From the NCBI RefSeq assembly GCF_003254585.1, contig NZ_QJGZ01000037.1, forward strand, positions 310,001 through 374,000: 64,000 bases of DNA, read 5' to 3'. Below the pieces are notes generated by a model. The model was not told the DNA's origin and searched no databases. It saw nothing but the letters and a program-made list of their open reading frames with translations. The DNA comes from Flavobacterium sharifuzzamanii (GTDB taxonomy: Bacteria; Bacteroidota; Bacteroidia; Flavobacteriales; Flavobacteriaceae). Position numbers and translations under genes: made by a program. This document shows, piece by piece, positions 51,285 to 59,999 of this stretch (its first letter is position 1; every line of letters begins with the position of its first letter).

Positions 51285-51815
51285 TTATTCTTGTGTAGAT
51301 TTGCTTTTGAAAAATGCGGCTAAAATTAGTCCAAAAATTGAACTTACCAATAAGTTTGATGCTGACCCCTTTAATATTCCTCCAATAGATAATTGATCAC
51401 TATCTTTTATTTTTTGAAGAGCTTCATTGATTTTCGCTGCTGGGGCATCCATTTTTTGCATCATGTCAGCCATATATTTTAAAGTCATTTCTTTAATCGT
51501 CTCTTTTAACGGCGGGTCTATGAAGTTGAACAGAATAATATTAAATACTGCTGAAATTAAAATTGCGATTACTGCAAATATAAAGTAAGTCGTAAATGTG
51601 TCTTTAAAAGAGAAAAAGCTATTAATTTCTTTTTTTGTTTTAACAATTAAAGTTATAGATAAAGCGATATAAATTACTAAAGACATAATAGTTACCCACC
51701 ATGCTGTGAATAATTTGATATCTGTACTATATATAATAGAGGTAATTAAAACAGAAACGACTCCAGCTACGATACCGTATGTAATACCATTCTTTTTTAT
51801 AACTTCATTAATCAT
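51285..51815 (-). CDS. DUF4199 domain-containing membrane protein
   Basis: 176 residues with four membrane helices: GIVAGVVSVLITSIIYSTD, LFTAWWVTIMSLVIYIALSI, YFIFAVIAILISAVFNIILF and a C-terminal LLVSSIFGLILAAFFKS. The amphipathic stretch between helices 3 and 4 (DPPLKETIKEMTLKYMADMM) is characteristic. The family is confined to Bacteroidota and is of unknown function, but is often next to the DPM1-like glycosyltransferase as here (8 bp). TATATTTG at 51842-51849 (minus) is a candidate -7 element. Confidence 0.85.
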   Translation of the reverse strand: MINEVIKKNGITYGIVAGVVSVLITSIIYSTDIKLFTAWWVTIMSLVIYIALSITLIVKTKKEINSFFSFKDTFTTYFIFAVIAILISAVFNIILFNFIDPPLKETIKEMTLKYMADMMQKMDAPAAKINEALQKIKDSDQLSIGGILKGSASNLLVSSIFGLILAAFFKSKSTQE

Positions 51816-51918
51816 ATTTTGATATGTTTAAAATTAATCCACAAATATAGTAATTCCCACTATAATCGGATATAAAAAAAGCTTTTCGAAATAAACTAAA
51901 AAAAAGTAAGCTAACTGT

Positions 51919-51947
51919 TTGTTTATTAAAAAAGAATTGTAAATTTG
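51919..51947 (+). promoter_or_regulatory. promoter of the L31 gene
   Basis: TTG (51919-51921), an 18-nt spacer and TAAATTTG (51940-51947). The leader to the ATG at 52064 is about 110 nt, long for this genome, and could carry regulation of L31. Confidence 0.75.
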
Positions 51948-52063
51948 CACACTCAAAAATAATTAAATTTTTAAACAAAAAAGAGTATTATTTGTTTACA
52001 CCTTTTTCTAACCATGAAAAAGCTTCAAAATAAAAGTGCTCCAAACAATAAATAAAAGAAAAG

Positions 52064-52318
52064 ATGAAAAAAGGAATTCACCCAGAAAATTACAGATTAG
52101 TTGCATTTAAAGACATGTCTAACGATGAGGTTTTTATCACTAAATCTACTGCAGATACAAGAGAAACAATTGAAGTTGACGGAGTTGAGTATCCAGTTGT
52201 AAAAATGGAGATTTCTAGAACATCTCACCCTTTTTATACTGGTAAATCTAAACTTATCGATACTGCAGGACGTATTGATAAATTCAAAACTAAATACGCT
52301 AAACACGCTAAAAAATAA
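52064..52318 (+). CDS. rpmE2: 50S ribosomal protein L31, type B
   Basis: 84 residues. [20 protein letters not shown] and [20 protein letters not shown], then [19 protein letters not shown], match the type B (C-minus) L31 paralogue, which lacks the CxxC zinc motif of type A. This form replaces the zinc-binding L31 during zinc limitation in some bacteria; in Bacteroidota it is often the only copy. It has a good promoter, a leader of about 110 nt and a terminator, so it is an independent unit. Confidence 0.95.
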   Translation: MKKGIHPENYRLVAFKDMSNDEVFITKSTADTRETIEVDGVEYPVVKMEISRTSHPFYTGKSKLIDTAGRIDKFKTKYAKHAKK

Positions 52319-52338
52319 TAGCTGTTTTAAATTATACA

Positions 52339-52368
52339 GAAGCCTTCCAATCGGAAGGCTTTTTTTAT
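52339..52368 (+). terminator. terminator of rpmE2
   Basis: AAGCCTTCCAA / TCGGAAGGCTT stem with a T-run; CCTTCC type as after other genes here. Confidence 0.88.
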
Positions 52369-52819
52369 GCGTCGATTTTTGATAATCAAAAAAAGAAGCA
52401 GTGTGATTTTTAATATAGCCCGTGGTTTCAACCACGGGAAACGTATTGTGAATATGTTGCGTTCCAACGGTTGAAACCGCTGGTTATGTTTTTTTAGATG
52501 AGATTGTTTTTGATGCTATTTAAAAAAGATCATTTTTCCTTTAATAAAATATAGCCCGTGGTTTCAACCACGGAGAACGTATTGAGAGTATATAGCGTTC
52601 CAGCGGTTGAAACCGCTGGTTATGTTTTTCTTGAAGATTGAAAAATCAAACTATTAAGCTTGTCAAATAATCTTAATTTGAATAATCTAAGATTAAGGGT
52701 AATTTAAAAATTTGTGAATTCGTGGCTATTTACATATGATATGATTAATGTAACGTATAAATATTTGTAACTTTGAAGCCAGGTAACCAAATCAAATTTT
52801 AACAAACACTCAATTATTT
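52369..52819. other. intergenic gap with duplicated family C palindromes
   Basis: About 450 bp beyond the L31 terminator. It carries two copies of a unit with CCGTGGTT-TC-AACCACGG and CCAGCGGTT-GA-AACCGCTGG palindromes, a GAATTCGTGGC arm near 52716, and TAACTTTG (52768-52775) ahead of the next gene. No ORF is evident. Confidence 0.6.
52414..52626. repeat. tandem duplicate of a two-palindrome unit, family C
   Basis: Unit 1: CCCGTGGTTTCAACCACGGG (52419-52438) and CCAACGGTTGAAACCGCTGG (52464-52483). Unit 2: CCCGTGGTTTCAACCACGG (52555-52573) and CCAGCGGTTGAAACCGCTGG (52600-52619). Each unit runs TATAGCCC...GTATTG...GCGTTCC...GGTTATGTTTTT and the two are 136 bp apart. Confidence 0.9.
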
Positions 52820-53995
52820 ATGAACTACATTCTTTTCGACGGTCCCGTTCGAAATGCTTTATTGCCCTTTACTTTTACACGGCCAGTAGCTGATATTTTG
52901 GTAGGAATTATGACAATTCGCCAAAAGTGGGAAAAATATCTTGGTTCTACAATCACTACGATAACCGAAGAATATTTGTCTGAAAAATTTCCAATGGTTG
53001 AAATGGAAGAAAATGTTATGATCAATGCAGCGTATTTGCCAAATGATACTCTTGCGGAGATGGTTTCTAATTTAACAGAAAATCAGGCAATCTTTAAAGG
53101 AGAAGATGTAATTGCATTTTTTGCTAGCGAAAATCAGGAAGAAGTCGATTTTGATTCTTACGAAATTATTCAATACAACGAAGATTGTATAACAATCGAA
53201 CATACTTGGGATATTTTTTCTAAAAATGATGCTGCGATTCGTCAGGATTTTAAATATCTGACTGAAGATCGTACGTCTCAGCCGATTCCTAAAAGTGTAA
53301 ATGTAATTTCGCCTGAGAATATTTTTATCGAAGAAGGAGCAAAACTAGAGTTTGTAACCTTAAATGCATCAACAGGACCTATATATATAGGTAAGAATAC
53401 CGAAATTATGGAAGGAACCGTAATTCGCGGGCCATTCGCTTTATGCGAAAATGCAATGGTAAAAATGTCGGCTAAAGTTTATGGTGCAACAACAGTTGGA
53501 CCTGGAAGCCGAATAGGAGGAGAGGTTAAAAACTCGGTTCTTTTTGCTAACTCGAATAAAGGGCATGAAGGTTTCTTAGGAGATTCTGTTTTAGGAGAAT
53601 GGTGCAATATCGGAGCAGATTCTAATAACTCAAACCTAAAAAACAATTACGAAGAAGTAAAATTATGGAGCTACGAAACAGAAGGTTTTGCTAAAACAGG
53701 ACTTCAGTTTTGCGGTTTAATGATGGGAGATCACAGTAAATGCGGAATCAACACGATGTTTAATACAGGAACAGTTGTCGGTGTGAGCGCTAATATTTTC
53801 GGAAGCGGATTTCCTCGCAATTTTGTTCCAAGTTTTTCTTGGGGCGGTGCTGCAGGATTTACAACTTATGTAACTAAGAAAGCTTTTGAAACAGCAAGGT
53901 TAGTGATGAGCAGAAGAAATATTGAGTTCGATGCAACGGAGGCTGCAATAATGGAACATATTTTCGAAGAAACTAAAAAATGGAGAAAAGATTAA
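52820..53995 (+). CDS. GlmU-family sugar nucleotidyltransferase-like protein
   Basis: 391 residues. The N-terminal half carries a divergent nucleotidyltransferase domain (LFDGPVRNALLPFTFTRPVA, VADILVGIMTIRQKWEKYLG) without the canonical GxGTRMxP loop. The C-terminal half is a left-handed parallel beta-helix (IYIGKNTEIMEGTVIRGPFA, GPGSRIGGEVKNSVLFANSN), as in GlmU and related acyltransferases. It probably produces a nucleotide sugar for the envelope, or is a degenerate homologue. It is a single-gene unit ending in its own terminator. The degenerate N-terminus is the main uncertainty. Confidence 0.82.
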   Translation: MNYILFDGPVRNALLPFTFTRPVADILVGIMTIRQKWEKYLGSTITTITEEYLSEKFPMVEMEENVMINAAYLPNDTLAEMVSNLTENQAIFKGEDVIAFFASENQEEVDFDSYEIIQYNEDCITIEHTWDIFSKNDAAIRQDFKYLTEDRTSQPIPKSVNVISPENIFIEEGAKLEFVTLNASTGPIYIGKNTEIMEGTVIRGPFALCENAMVKMSAKVYGATTVGPGSRIGGEVKNSVLFANSNKGHEGFLGDSVLGEWCNIGADSNNSNLKNNYEEVKLWSYETEGFAKTGLQFCGLMMGDHSKCGINTMFNTGTVVGVSANIFGSGFPRNFVPSFSWGGAAGFTTYVTKKAFETARLVMSRRNIEFDATEAAIMEHIFEETKKWRKD

Positions 53996-54034
53996 TTAGG
54001 TAATTAGTCAATTTGAAAATTAGATAATTTTTAC

Positions 54035-54073
54035 AAACCCGACAGATTTTAAAACCGTCGGGTTTAATTTTTT
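54035..54073 (+). terminator. terminator after the GlmU-family gene
   Basis: AAACCCGAC / GTCGGGTTT stem with a 13-nt loop and a T-run. Confidence 0.85.
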
Positions 54074-54074
54074 T

Positions 54075-54138
54075 TAGCCACAGATTAAAGGATTAAAAAG
54101 ATTAAAAAATCTGTGGAAATCCTATTAATCTGTGGCTA
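54075..54138. repeat. family E inverted repeat (AGCCACAGATT / AATCTGTGGCT)
   Basis: AGCCACAGATTAAAGGATTA and CCTATTAATCTGTGGCT form arms at the 3' end of the PepSY-like gene, with a central ATCTGTGG arm as well. Confidence 0.85.
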
Positions 54139-54142
54139 AATA

Positions 54143-54586
54143 TTATTTATCAATTTTAATGAAATCTCCTTTCATGTTGAATTTTAATTCTAAACCATTG
54201 GTTAGTTTTGTTTCATAACCAGAAGATTCAATTTCTATTTTGGTTACATCTTCTTTAGGGAAGTTTGATTTTATATAAGAAGCAATTTTTTTGGGAATAA
54301 TAGATTTTGGGACTTTTCCAGTTTTAGCATCCACTTCTTTCCAATTTCCTTTTTTGTCAAATTCAATTTCAATTTTATTGTCATACTGAACTTTGTACTC
54401 TGTAGAAAGAATCTCTTTGTCTTCCAGTATATAGCTTGGTTTTTTGGATCCAAAATGTGTTTTTAAGAAAGTTTGTGCATTTCCAGGTAATGCTTCTTTT
54501 TTAATTACGGTTTTTTGAGCATTTGCAGTAAGTCCAAATAGTAATCCTGCAATTAAGTAGACGGTCAGTTTTAATTTCGTTCTCAT
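54143..54586 (-). CDS. PepSY-like domain-containing periplasmic protein
   Basis: 147 residues from the ATG at 54586. Signal peptide MRTKLKLTVYLIAGLLFGLT ends at ANAQ. The rest holds two short beta-strand/helix repeats: NAQTFLKTHFGSKKPSYILE with YKVQYDNKIEIEFDKKGNWK, and IASYIKSNFPKEDVTKIEIE with YETKLTNGLELKFNMKGDFI. This is the PepSY-like (PF11396-type) fold of small secreted Bacteroidota proteins, suggested to inhibit or sense proteases or metals. Its 3' end abuts a family E repeat. Confidence 0.82.
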   Translation of the reverse strand: MRTKLKLTVYLIAGLLFGLTANAQKTVIKKEALPGNAQTFLKTHFGSKKPSYILEDKEILSTEYKVQYDNKIEIEFDKKGNWKEVDAKTGKVPKSIIPKKIASYIKSNFPKEDVTKIEIESSGYETKLTNGLELKFNMKGDFIKIDK

Positions 54587-54684
54587 ATTTTGCTGATTTT
54601 TAAAATTATAGGACAAGTTAAGACTAAAATTTTGAAATTGGAAAATCTGAGCAGCTTTAAAAATCAATCAAGCTTCTTTTTCTT

Positions 54685-54769
54685 GCCACAGATTAAAAGA
54701 TTAAAAAAGATTTTTTTAGAATATGTATTCTCAAAAAAAATAATCAGTGAAAATCCTTTAATCTGTGGC
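54685..54769. repeat. family E inverted repeat
   Basis: GCCACAGATTAAAAGATTA (from 54685) paired with AATCCTTTAATCTGTGGC (ending 54769), enclosing an AT-rich loop. Confidence 0.85.
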
Positions 54770-54820
54770 AAAAAAAAATATATCTAATTGGCACATTTTC
54801 AAAATTATCTAATTATCAAA

Positions 54821-54851
54821 TTGGGACATTATCTAATTAAATCTATCTTTG
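54821..54851 (+). promoter_or_regulatory. promoter of the ABC-F gene
   Basis: TTG (54821-54823), a 20-nt spacer and TATCTTTG (54844-54851) match the Flavobacterium consensus. Confidence 0.7.
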
Positions 54852-54915
54852 CAGCACGAAAAAAATGGGTAGTCGGATAAACGATTAACCGATTAAACAA
54901 AATTCACAAACACAA

Positions 54916-56550
54916 ATGATTACAGTTAACGATATTTCGGTTCAGTTTGGCGGAACTACACTTTTTAGCGATGTTTCTTTTGCTATTAATGAAAATGATA
55001 AAATCGCCCTAATGGGTAAAAATGGTGCGGGGAAATCGACACTTTTAAAGATTATTGCAGGTGCAAATAAGCCTTCTACAGGAAGTATCTCTGCTCCGAA
55101 AGAAGCTGTAATTGCATATCTGCCTCAGCATTTGCTTACTGAAGATGGTGCTACGGTTATGGAAGAAGCATCAAAAGCTTTTAGTGAAATTTTTAAAATG
55201 AAATCTGAAATTGATGATATCAATGAGCAGCTGACAGTTCGTACTGATTATGAAAGCGACGAATACATGAAATTGATCGAAAGAGTTTCTGACTTAAGCG
55301 AGAAATTTTATGCTATTGAAGAAGTAAACTACGAAGCAGAAGTTGAGAAAATATTAGTTGGTTTAGGTTTTGAAAGAGAAGATTTCGCACGTCAAACTTC
55401 AGAATTTTCGGGAGGATGGAGAATGCGTATTGAGTTGGCTAAGATTTTATTGAGAAAACCAGATTTGATTTTGCTGGATGAGCCAACAAACCACATGGAT
55501 ATTGAGAGTATTCAATGGTTAGAAGATTTCTTATTGAATCAGGCAAAAGCAGTTGTGGTAATTTCTCACGATAGAGCGTTTGTAGATAATATCACAAATC
55601 GTACGATTGAGGTGACAATGGGAAGAATTTATGATTACAAAGCAAAATATTCTCATTACTTAGAATTAAGAAAAGATCGTAGAATTCATCAGCAAAAAGC
55701 GTATGATGAACAACAGAAAATGATTGCTGAAAACCGTGCTTTTATTGAGCGTTTCAGAGGAACATTTTCTAAGACTGATGCTGTTCAATCTCGTGTTAAA
55801 ATGCTTGAAAAGCTTGAAATGGTAGAGGTTGATGAAGTTGATACGTCTGCATTGCGTTTAAAATTTCCGCCTGCGGCGCGTTCTGGTCAGTACCCAGTTA
55901 TTGTAAAGGAAATGTCTAAAGCTTACGGAGATCATGTTGTTTTTAAAGATGCAAATATTGTAATCGAACGCGGTCAGAAAGTAGCTTTTGTTGGAAAGAA
56001 CGGTGAAGGAAAGTCAACAATGATTAAAGCAATCATGAAAGAAATTGGTGTTGATTCTGGAAGCGTTGAAATCGGACATAATGCTCAAATTGGATATTTT
56101 GCTCAAAACCAAGCGGCGTTATTAGATGAAAATGCTACCATTTTTGAAACTATTGATAGTATTGCTGTTGGAGATATTAGAACACAGATTAAAAACATTT
56201 TAGGCGCTTTCATGTTTCAAGGAGATGATATTACTAAAAAAGTAAAAGTGCTTTCAGGAGGAGAAAAAACGCGTTTGGCAATGATCAAATTATTGTTGGA
56301 GCCAGTTAACTTGTTGATTCTGGATGAGCCTTCGAATCACTTGGATATGAAAACTAAAGATATTATTAAAGATGCTCTACGTGATTTTGACGGAACATTG
56401 ATTTTAGTTTCTCACGATCGTGATTTCCTTGACGGATTAGCAACTAAAGTTTTTGAATTCGGAAATAAACGAGTAAAAGAGCATTTTGAAGATGTGGCTG
56501 GTTTCTTGGCGCATAAGAAAATGGATTCTATGAGAGAAATCGAGAAATAA
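54916..56550 (+). CDS. ABC-F family ATP-binding protein (ribosome-associated)
   Basis: 544 residues with two ABC domains and no membrane segment. First: MGKNGAGKSTLLKIIAG (Walker A), FSGGWRMRIELAKILL (signature), LILLDEPTNHMDIESI (Walker B). Second: FVGKNGEGKSTMIKAIM, LSGGEKTRLAMIKLLL, LLILDEPSNHLDMKTK. The linker (about 240-320) is a charged coiled coil, the P-site interaction motif of ABC-F proteins. They bind the ribosomal E site to modulate translation or protect against antibiotics. The exact subfamily is not fixed by eye. Confidence 0.93.
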   Translation: MITVNDISVQFGGTTLFSDVSFAINENDKIALMGKNGAGKSTLLKIIAGANKPSTGSISAPKEAVIAYLPQHLLTEDGATVMEEASKAFSEIFKMKSEIDDINEQLTVRTDYESDEYMKLIERVSDLSEKFYAIEEVNYEAEVEKILVGLGFEREDFARQTSEFSGGWRMRIELAKILLRKPDLILLDEPTNHMDIESIQWLEDFLLNQAKAVVVISHDRAFVDNITNRTIEVTMGRIYDYKAKYSHYLELRKDRRIHQQKAYDEQQKMIAENRAFIERFRGTFSKTDAVQSRVKMLEKLEMVEVDEVDTSALRLKFPPAARSGQYPVIVKEMSKAYGDHVVFKDANIVIERGQKVAFVGKNGEGKSTMIKAIMKEIGVDSGSVEIGHNAQIGYFAQNQAALLDENATIFETIDSIAVGDIRTQIKNILGAFMFQGDDITKKVKVLSGGEKTRLAMIKLLLEPVNLLILDEPSNHLDMKTKDIIKDALRDFDGTLILVSHDRDFLDGLATKVFEFGNKRVKEHFEDVAGFLAHKKMDSMREIEK

Positions 56551-56570
56551 TATTTTTTAATATAAATTCT

Positions 56571-56609
56571 AAAAAGGGCACAAGTTTTAATCTTGTGCCC
56601 TTTTTTTTG
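56571..56609 (+). terminator. terminator of the ABC-F gene
   Basis: AAAAGGGCACAAG / CTTGTGCCCTTTT stem with a 7-nt loop and a long T-run. Confidence 0.9.
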
Positions 56610-56792
56610 TTGCTGCTTATTTTAGTAACAGTATTTTAATGCAATTTTTTTTACATAAAATATCTTTTTTTGTTATTTTAGTACTTCTATTCCGTGTTGA
56701 CTATAAGCTGTTAACTTTTGATCTCAAGAATAAAAAGCTGATTTTTTTAAATCGACTATATAAGCATTAATATTTCAATTTATTTTAAGCCT

Positions 56793-57956
56793 ATGAGTAA
56801 AAGTCTACTAATGCCAATTTTTTTTCTTTTTTTTATAACGCCAACTTTTTTACATGCCCAAGGTGATTTGAATCAGGGAGCTGATAAGACCGATAAAATA
56901 GAGAATGGAGAAGTAAAATATCCGCAGTTTCAGTTAAAAGGACTCCTTCAAGCGAGATATTTAGAAAGTTTTGGAGATAATGTAGATGTTTTAGGGACTC
57001 AGCATTCAACAGGAGATGCAACACAAAGTTCTTTTGATATAAAAAGAATGCGTGTTGGATTGAATACTAAATTAAGCGAAACGACAGAAATTGTAATTTT
57101 GGTTAATTTGGCAGACTTTAAATCGGATACAAAAGGGAAAGTTCTTGAAAATGCCTACGGAAAATACACTTTCAATAAATATATTGCTTTAACAGGAGGG
57201 CAATTCCGACCAGCTTTTGGTATTGAAGAGCTTGTTCCAGTTGACATTATTAAATCTTTTGATTTTTCTAATCAATATTATGAATTTGGAAAAAACGGAT
57301 GGACAAGCTTTCAAATTGGGGCATCGGCAACAGGAGCTTTTGATATTGGGAAAATTCCTGTGAATTATGCTGTTTCGGTTTTAAATGGAAACGGAAAAAA
57401 TCAGGAAATGGATAAAGATAACGGAAAGCAATATTCTTCGAGATGGGTTTTCGGTTTATCAAAAGAACATAAAATTAATTTAGGTTTAAACGGCGGTTTC
57501 GGAAAAGTTTTTAAAGAAGATGTTTTTGCAATCGGAGCAGATATTACCAGCGATTTTAAATTAACCGATAAGTTTAGTTTTGATTTACAGATAGAATATA
57601 AGCAAGGAACAAATCATAATTTATATTATTCGCTTCCGGTCGACGGAAGAACAGATAATGTTGCAGACTATCAAATGCGCGGGATTTATTTCCTGCCAAA
57701 CTTTAGATATACTGTAAATTATCAAAAACTCACAGCGCTTGAATTGTCGTGTCGTTACGAAACGTTCGATCCTAGTTATAAAATCAATTCAAACGTACGC
57801 ACTACTTATACGCCAATGGTCAGTTTAGAATTCGGAAAATCGTATACTGGTCGTATCGAAATGGGATTTGAGATTGATAGGTTTGATAAAAGCATTCCAG
57901 GTACAACAACCTACGATAATGATTTATTTTTAATTCAGTTGCAGCTCAGAATTTAA
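56793..57956 (+). CDS. phosphate-selective-porin-type outer-membrane porin (OprO/OprP family)
   Basis: 387 residues. Signal peptide MSKSLLMPIFFLFFITPTFLHAQ, then a barrel of about 16 strands with alternating patterns: FQLKGLLQARYLESFGDNVD, DIKRMRVGLNTKLSETTEIV, GGQFRPAFGIEELVPVDIIK, SYTGRIEMGFEIDRFDK and terminal LFLIQLQLRI. OprO/OprP porins pass anions such as phosphate and polyphosphate. Twenty bp separate it from a DASS-type anion transporter gene, so the two likely carry a shared substrate, a carboxylate or other anion, across outer then inner membrane. Confidence 0.85.
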   Translation: MSKSLLMPIFFLFFITPTFLHAQGDLNQGADKTDKIENGEVKYPQFQLKGLLQARYLESFGDNVDVLGTQHSTGDATQSSFDIKRMRVGLNTKLSETTEIVILVNLADFKSDTKGKVLENAYGKYTFNKYIALTGGQFRPAFGIEELVPVDIIKSFDFSNQYYEFGKNGWTSFQIGASATGAFDIGKIPVNYAVSVLNGNGKNQEMDKDNGKQYSSRWVFGLSKEHKINLGLNGGFGKVFKEDVFAIGADITSDFKLTDKFSFDLQIEYKQGTNHNLYYSLPVDGRTDNVADYQMRGIYFLPNFRYTVNYQKLTALELSCRYETFDPSYKINSNVRTTYTPMVSLEFGKSYTGRIEMGFEIDRFDKSIPGTTTYDNDLFLIQLQLRI

Positions 57957-57975
57957 TTCACTTAATTTTTGTTTT

Positions 57976-59406
57976 ATGAAAGAAGTAAAAATTCCACAGA
58001 CTCTAATTACGCTGGCAGTTTTAGTTGCCATTTGGTTTATTCCAGCTCCAGATGGTGTTGTGATAGAAGCGTGGCATTTATTTGCCATTTTCGTAGCTAC
58101 TATTTTAGGAATCATCTTAAAGGCGGCTCCGATGGGAACGATGTGTATGATTGCAATTGCTCTTACAGCAATGTCTCAGGTCTTAGCTCCAGGAGATCCT
58201 GGAAAATCCATCACATTAGCATTGAAAGGATTTGGTGATAAAGTAATCTGGCTGATCGGAATTTCTTTTTTTATAGCAAGAGGGTTTATAAAAACTGGCC
58301 TTGGAAACAGGATTGCATTTTTGTTTATAAAAATATTCGGAAAAAGTTCTTTAGGGCTTGCCTATGGTTTAGGATTGGCAGATTTGGTTCTGGCGCCAGC
58401 TGTTCCAAGTAATACCGCTAGAGGAGGAGGAATAGTTTATCCGATTATGAAATCAATGTCGATGAGTTTTGGTTCGATGCCGGACAAGCCAGAAACGCAT
58501 AGAAAATTAGGGGCTTATTTAACTTTGAATAGTTATAATATGAATCTGATCGCTTCTTCTATGTTCTTAACAGGAACAGCAAGTAATCCGATGTGTCAGA
58601 AGTTTGCGCTTAATTTAGGAATAAAAATCAGCTGGATGTCGTGGGCTGCAGCGGCAATTGTCCCTGGTTTATGTGCTTTTATTGTGATTCCGTTTGTTTT
58701 ATATAAAATTTACCCTCCAGAATTAAAAAAGACTGGAGATGCGCCACAGATTGCAACCCAGAAATTGAAAGAAATGGGAGCAATCACGAGAGATGAATGG
58801 ATGATGTTGCTTACATTTTTCATTCTGCTTTTCCTTTGGATGACGGGAGATTTATTTTCTATTGATGCAACGACAACGGCCTTTATTGGGTTGGTAATTT
58901 TGCTTTTAACTTCAGTTTTGACTTGGGAAGATGTTAAAGCCGAAAAAGGAGCTTGGGACACTATTGTTTGGTTCTCTGTTCTAGTAATGATGGCGAGCTC
59001 ACTGAACGAATTGGGTTTTATAGCGTGGTTCAGCGATTTAGTAAAAGCACAAATTGGCGGATTAAGCTGGCAAATGGCTTTTCCAATTATAATATTAGTG
59101 TATTTCTTTAGTCATTACCTTTTTGCAAGTGCCACTGCGCACGTTGCAGCAATGTACGCAGCTTTACTTGGTGTTGGTGTTTCGCTCGGAATTCCGGGGT
59201 TGTTGCTAGCGTTTATGCTTGGTTTTGTCGGATCTCTTTACGGAACTTTAACTCATTATGGTCACGGCCCGGCACCCGTATTTTTTGGGAGCGGTTACGT
59301 TGACCTAAAGAGCTGGTGGGTCAAAGGGCTTATAACCGGTTTGGTTATGCTCTTGATTTATATGGTAATTGGAGGATTGTGGCTCCGAATAATTGGATAT
59401 TTTTAA
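57976..59406 (+). CDS. DASS-family (SLC13/CitT) anion permease
   Basis: 476 residues with about 11-12 transmembrane helices. The two SNT-type substrate/Na+ clamp motifs are present: VLAPAVPSNTARGGGIVYPI and FLTGTASNPMCQKFALNLGI. It belongs to the divalent anion/Na+ symporter group and probably imports dicarboxylates such as malate, succinate or 2-oxoglutarate; the absence of obvious citrate features leaves this open. It follows the OprO/P-like porin at 20 bp. It ends on TTAA shared with the convergent GNAT gene. Confidence 0.9.
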   Translation: MKEVKIPQTLITLAVLVAIWFIPAPDGVVIEAWHLFAIFVATILGIILKAAPMGTMCMIAIALTAMSQVLAPGDPGKSITLALKGFGDKVIWLIGISFFIARGFIKTGLGNRIAFLFIKIFGKSSLGLAYGLGLADLVLAPAVPSNTARGGGIVYPIMKSMSMSFGSMPDKPETHRKLGAYLTLNSYNMNLIASSMFLTGTASNPMCQKFALNLGIKISWMSWAAAAIVPGLCAFIVIPFVLYKIYPPELKKTGDAPQIATQKLKEMGAITRDEWMMLLTFFILLFLWMTGDLFSIDATTTAFIGLVILLLTSVLTWEDVKAEKGAWDTIVWFSVLVMMASSLNELGFIAWFSDLVKAQIGGLSWQMAFPIIILVYFFSHYLFASATAHVAAMYAALLGVGVSLGIPGLLLAFMLGFVGSLYGTLTHYGHGPAPVFFGSGYVDLKSWWVKGLITGLVMLLIYMVIGGLWLRIIGYF

Positions 59407-59705
59407 ATTCTAATTCCGGGAGGAAGTAATTCTTTGTATTTAGGGTTCTTTTTGAAAAACAAAACAATCTTTGGATGGATAGGAACTACTCTGTAATTTT
59501 TTTCAGAACTTAAATCTAATATATTTTTAAGTAAAGTGTTGATCGTTTCTTCGTTCTCGTACGAATCAGGTTTGTTGATTTTGGTTAAAAAGATTTTCTT
59601 TTCTTGAAATTGATACTCAACTGCCAACATTCCTTCGGGGATGACAGTTTCGAATTGGCGTGCAAATGTGTTGTCTTTGATTTCCATAGTTACAGATGTT
59701 TCCAT
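59403..59705 (-). CDS. GNAT-like N-acetyltransferase of the small YjdJ/COG2388 type
   Basis: 100 residues. VEYQFQEKKIFLTKINKPDS is the first half and TLLKNILDLSSEKNYRVVPI, then HPKIVLFFKKNPKYKELLPP, the C-terminal acetyl-CoA-binding half of the small COG2388 acetyltransferases (VP-x-HP-x-V-x-x-x-x-x-x-x-N-P-x-Y). Real family members act on unknown substrates. The stop codon shares a TTAA with the upstream permease's stop. A second internal start (Met7) is possible. Confidence 0.8.
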   Translation of the reverse strand: METSVTMEIKDNTFARQFETVIPEGMLAVEYQFQEKKIFLTKINKPDSYENEETINTLLKNILDLSSEKNYRVVPIHPKIVLFFKKNPKYKELLPPGIRI

Positions 59706-59999
59706 AGTAATTTCTTGTTAGGTTATTGGTAAATAGTGAATTTGGGACTCGAAATACGTATTGAAAGAAAATTCTTTATAAGATTTAAAATCAAAAAATA
59801 TTTCGAAATGCAAAGGTAATCATTTGATTTTCAATATTAAATTATTTTTTGCAGCTATAAACTTTAAGTTATTGTTTTGAAGTTTGATTTTTTAAGTGAG
59901 ATGCAATAAATAGGTCTGAAATTTGATTATCATGATATTAAAAAAAGGTAACTTTATTTTTTAGAATAAATATCCTAATGGTAATTTCATTTTAATGTT

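Larger units (their letters stand above)
54587..54915. other. intergenic gap with a family E repeat and the ABC-F promoter
   Basis: About 330 bp between divergent genes. It holds GCCACAGATTAAAAG...CTTTAATCTGTGGC (54685-54769), AT-rich direct repeats TAATTATCAAATTG / TCTAATTGG, and the promoter at 54821-54851. Confidence 0.6.
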
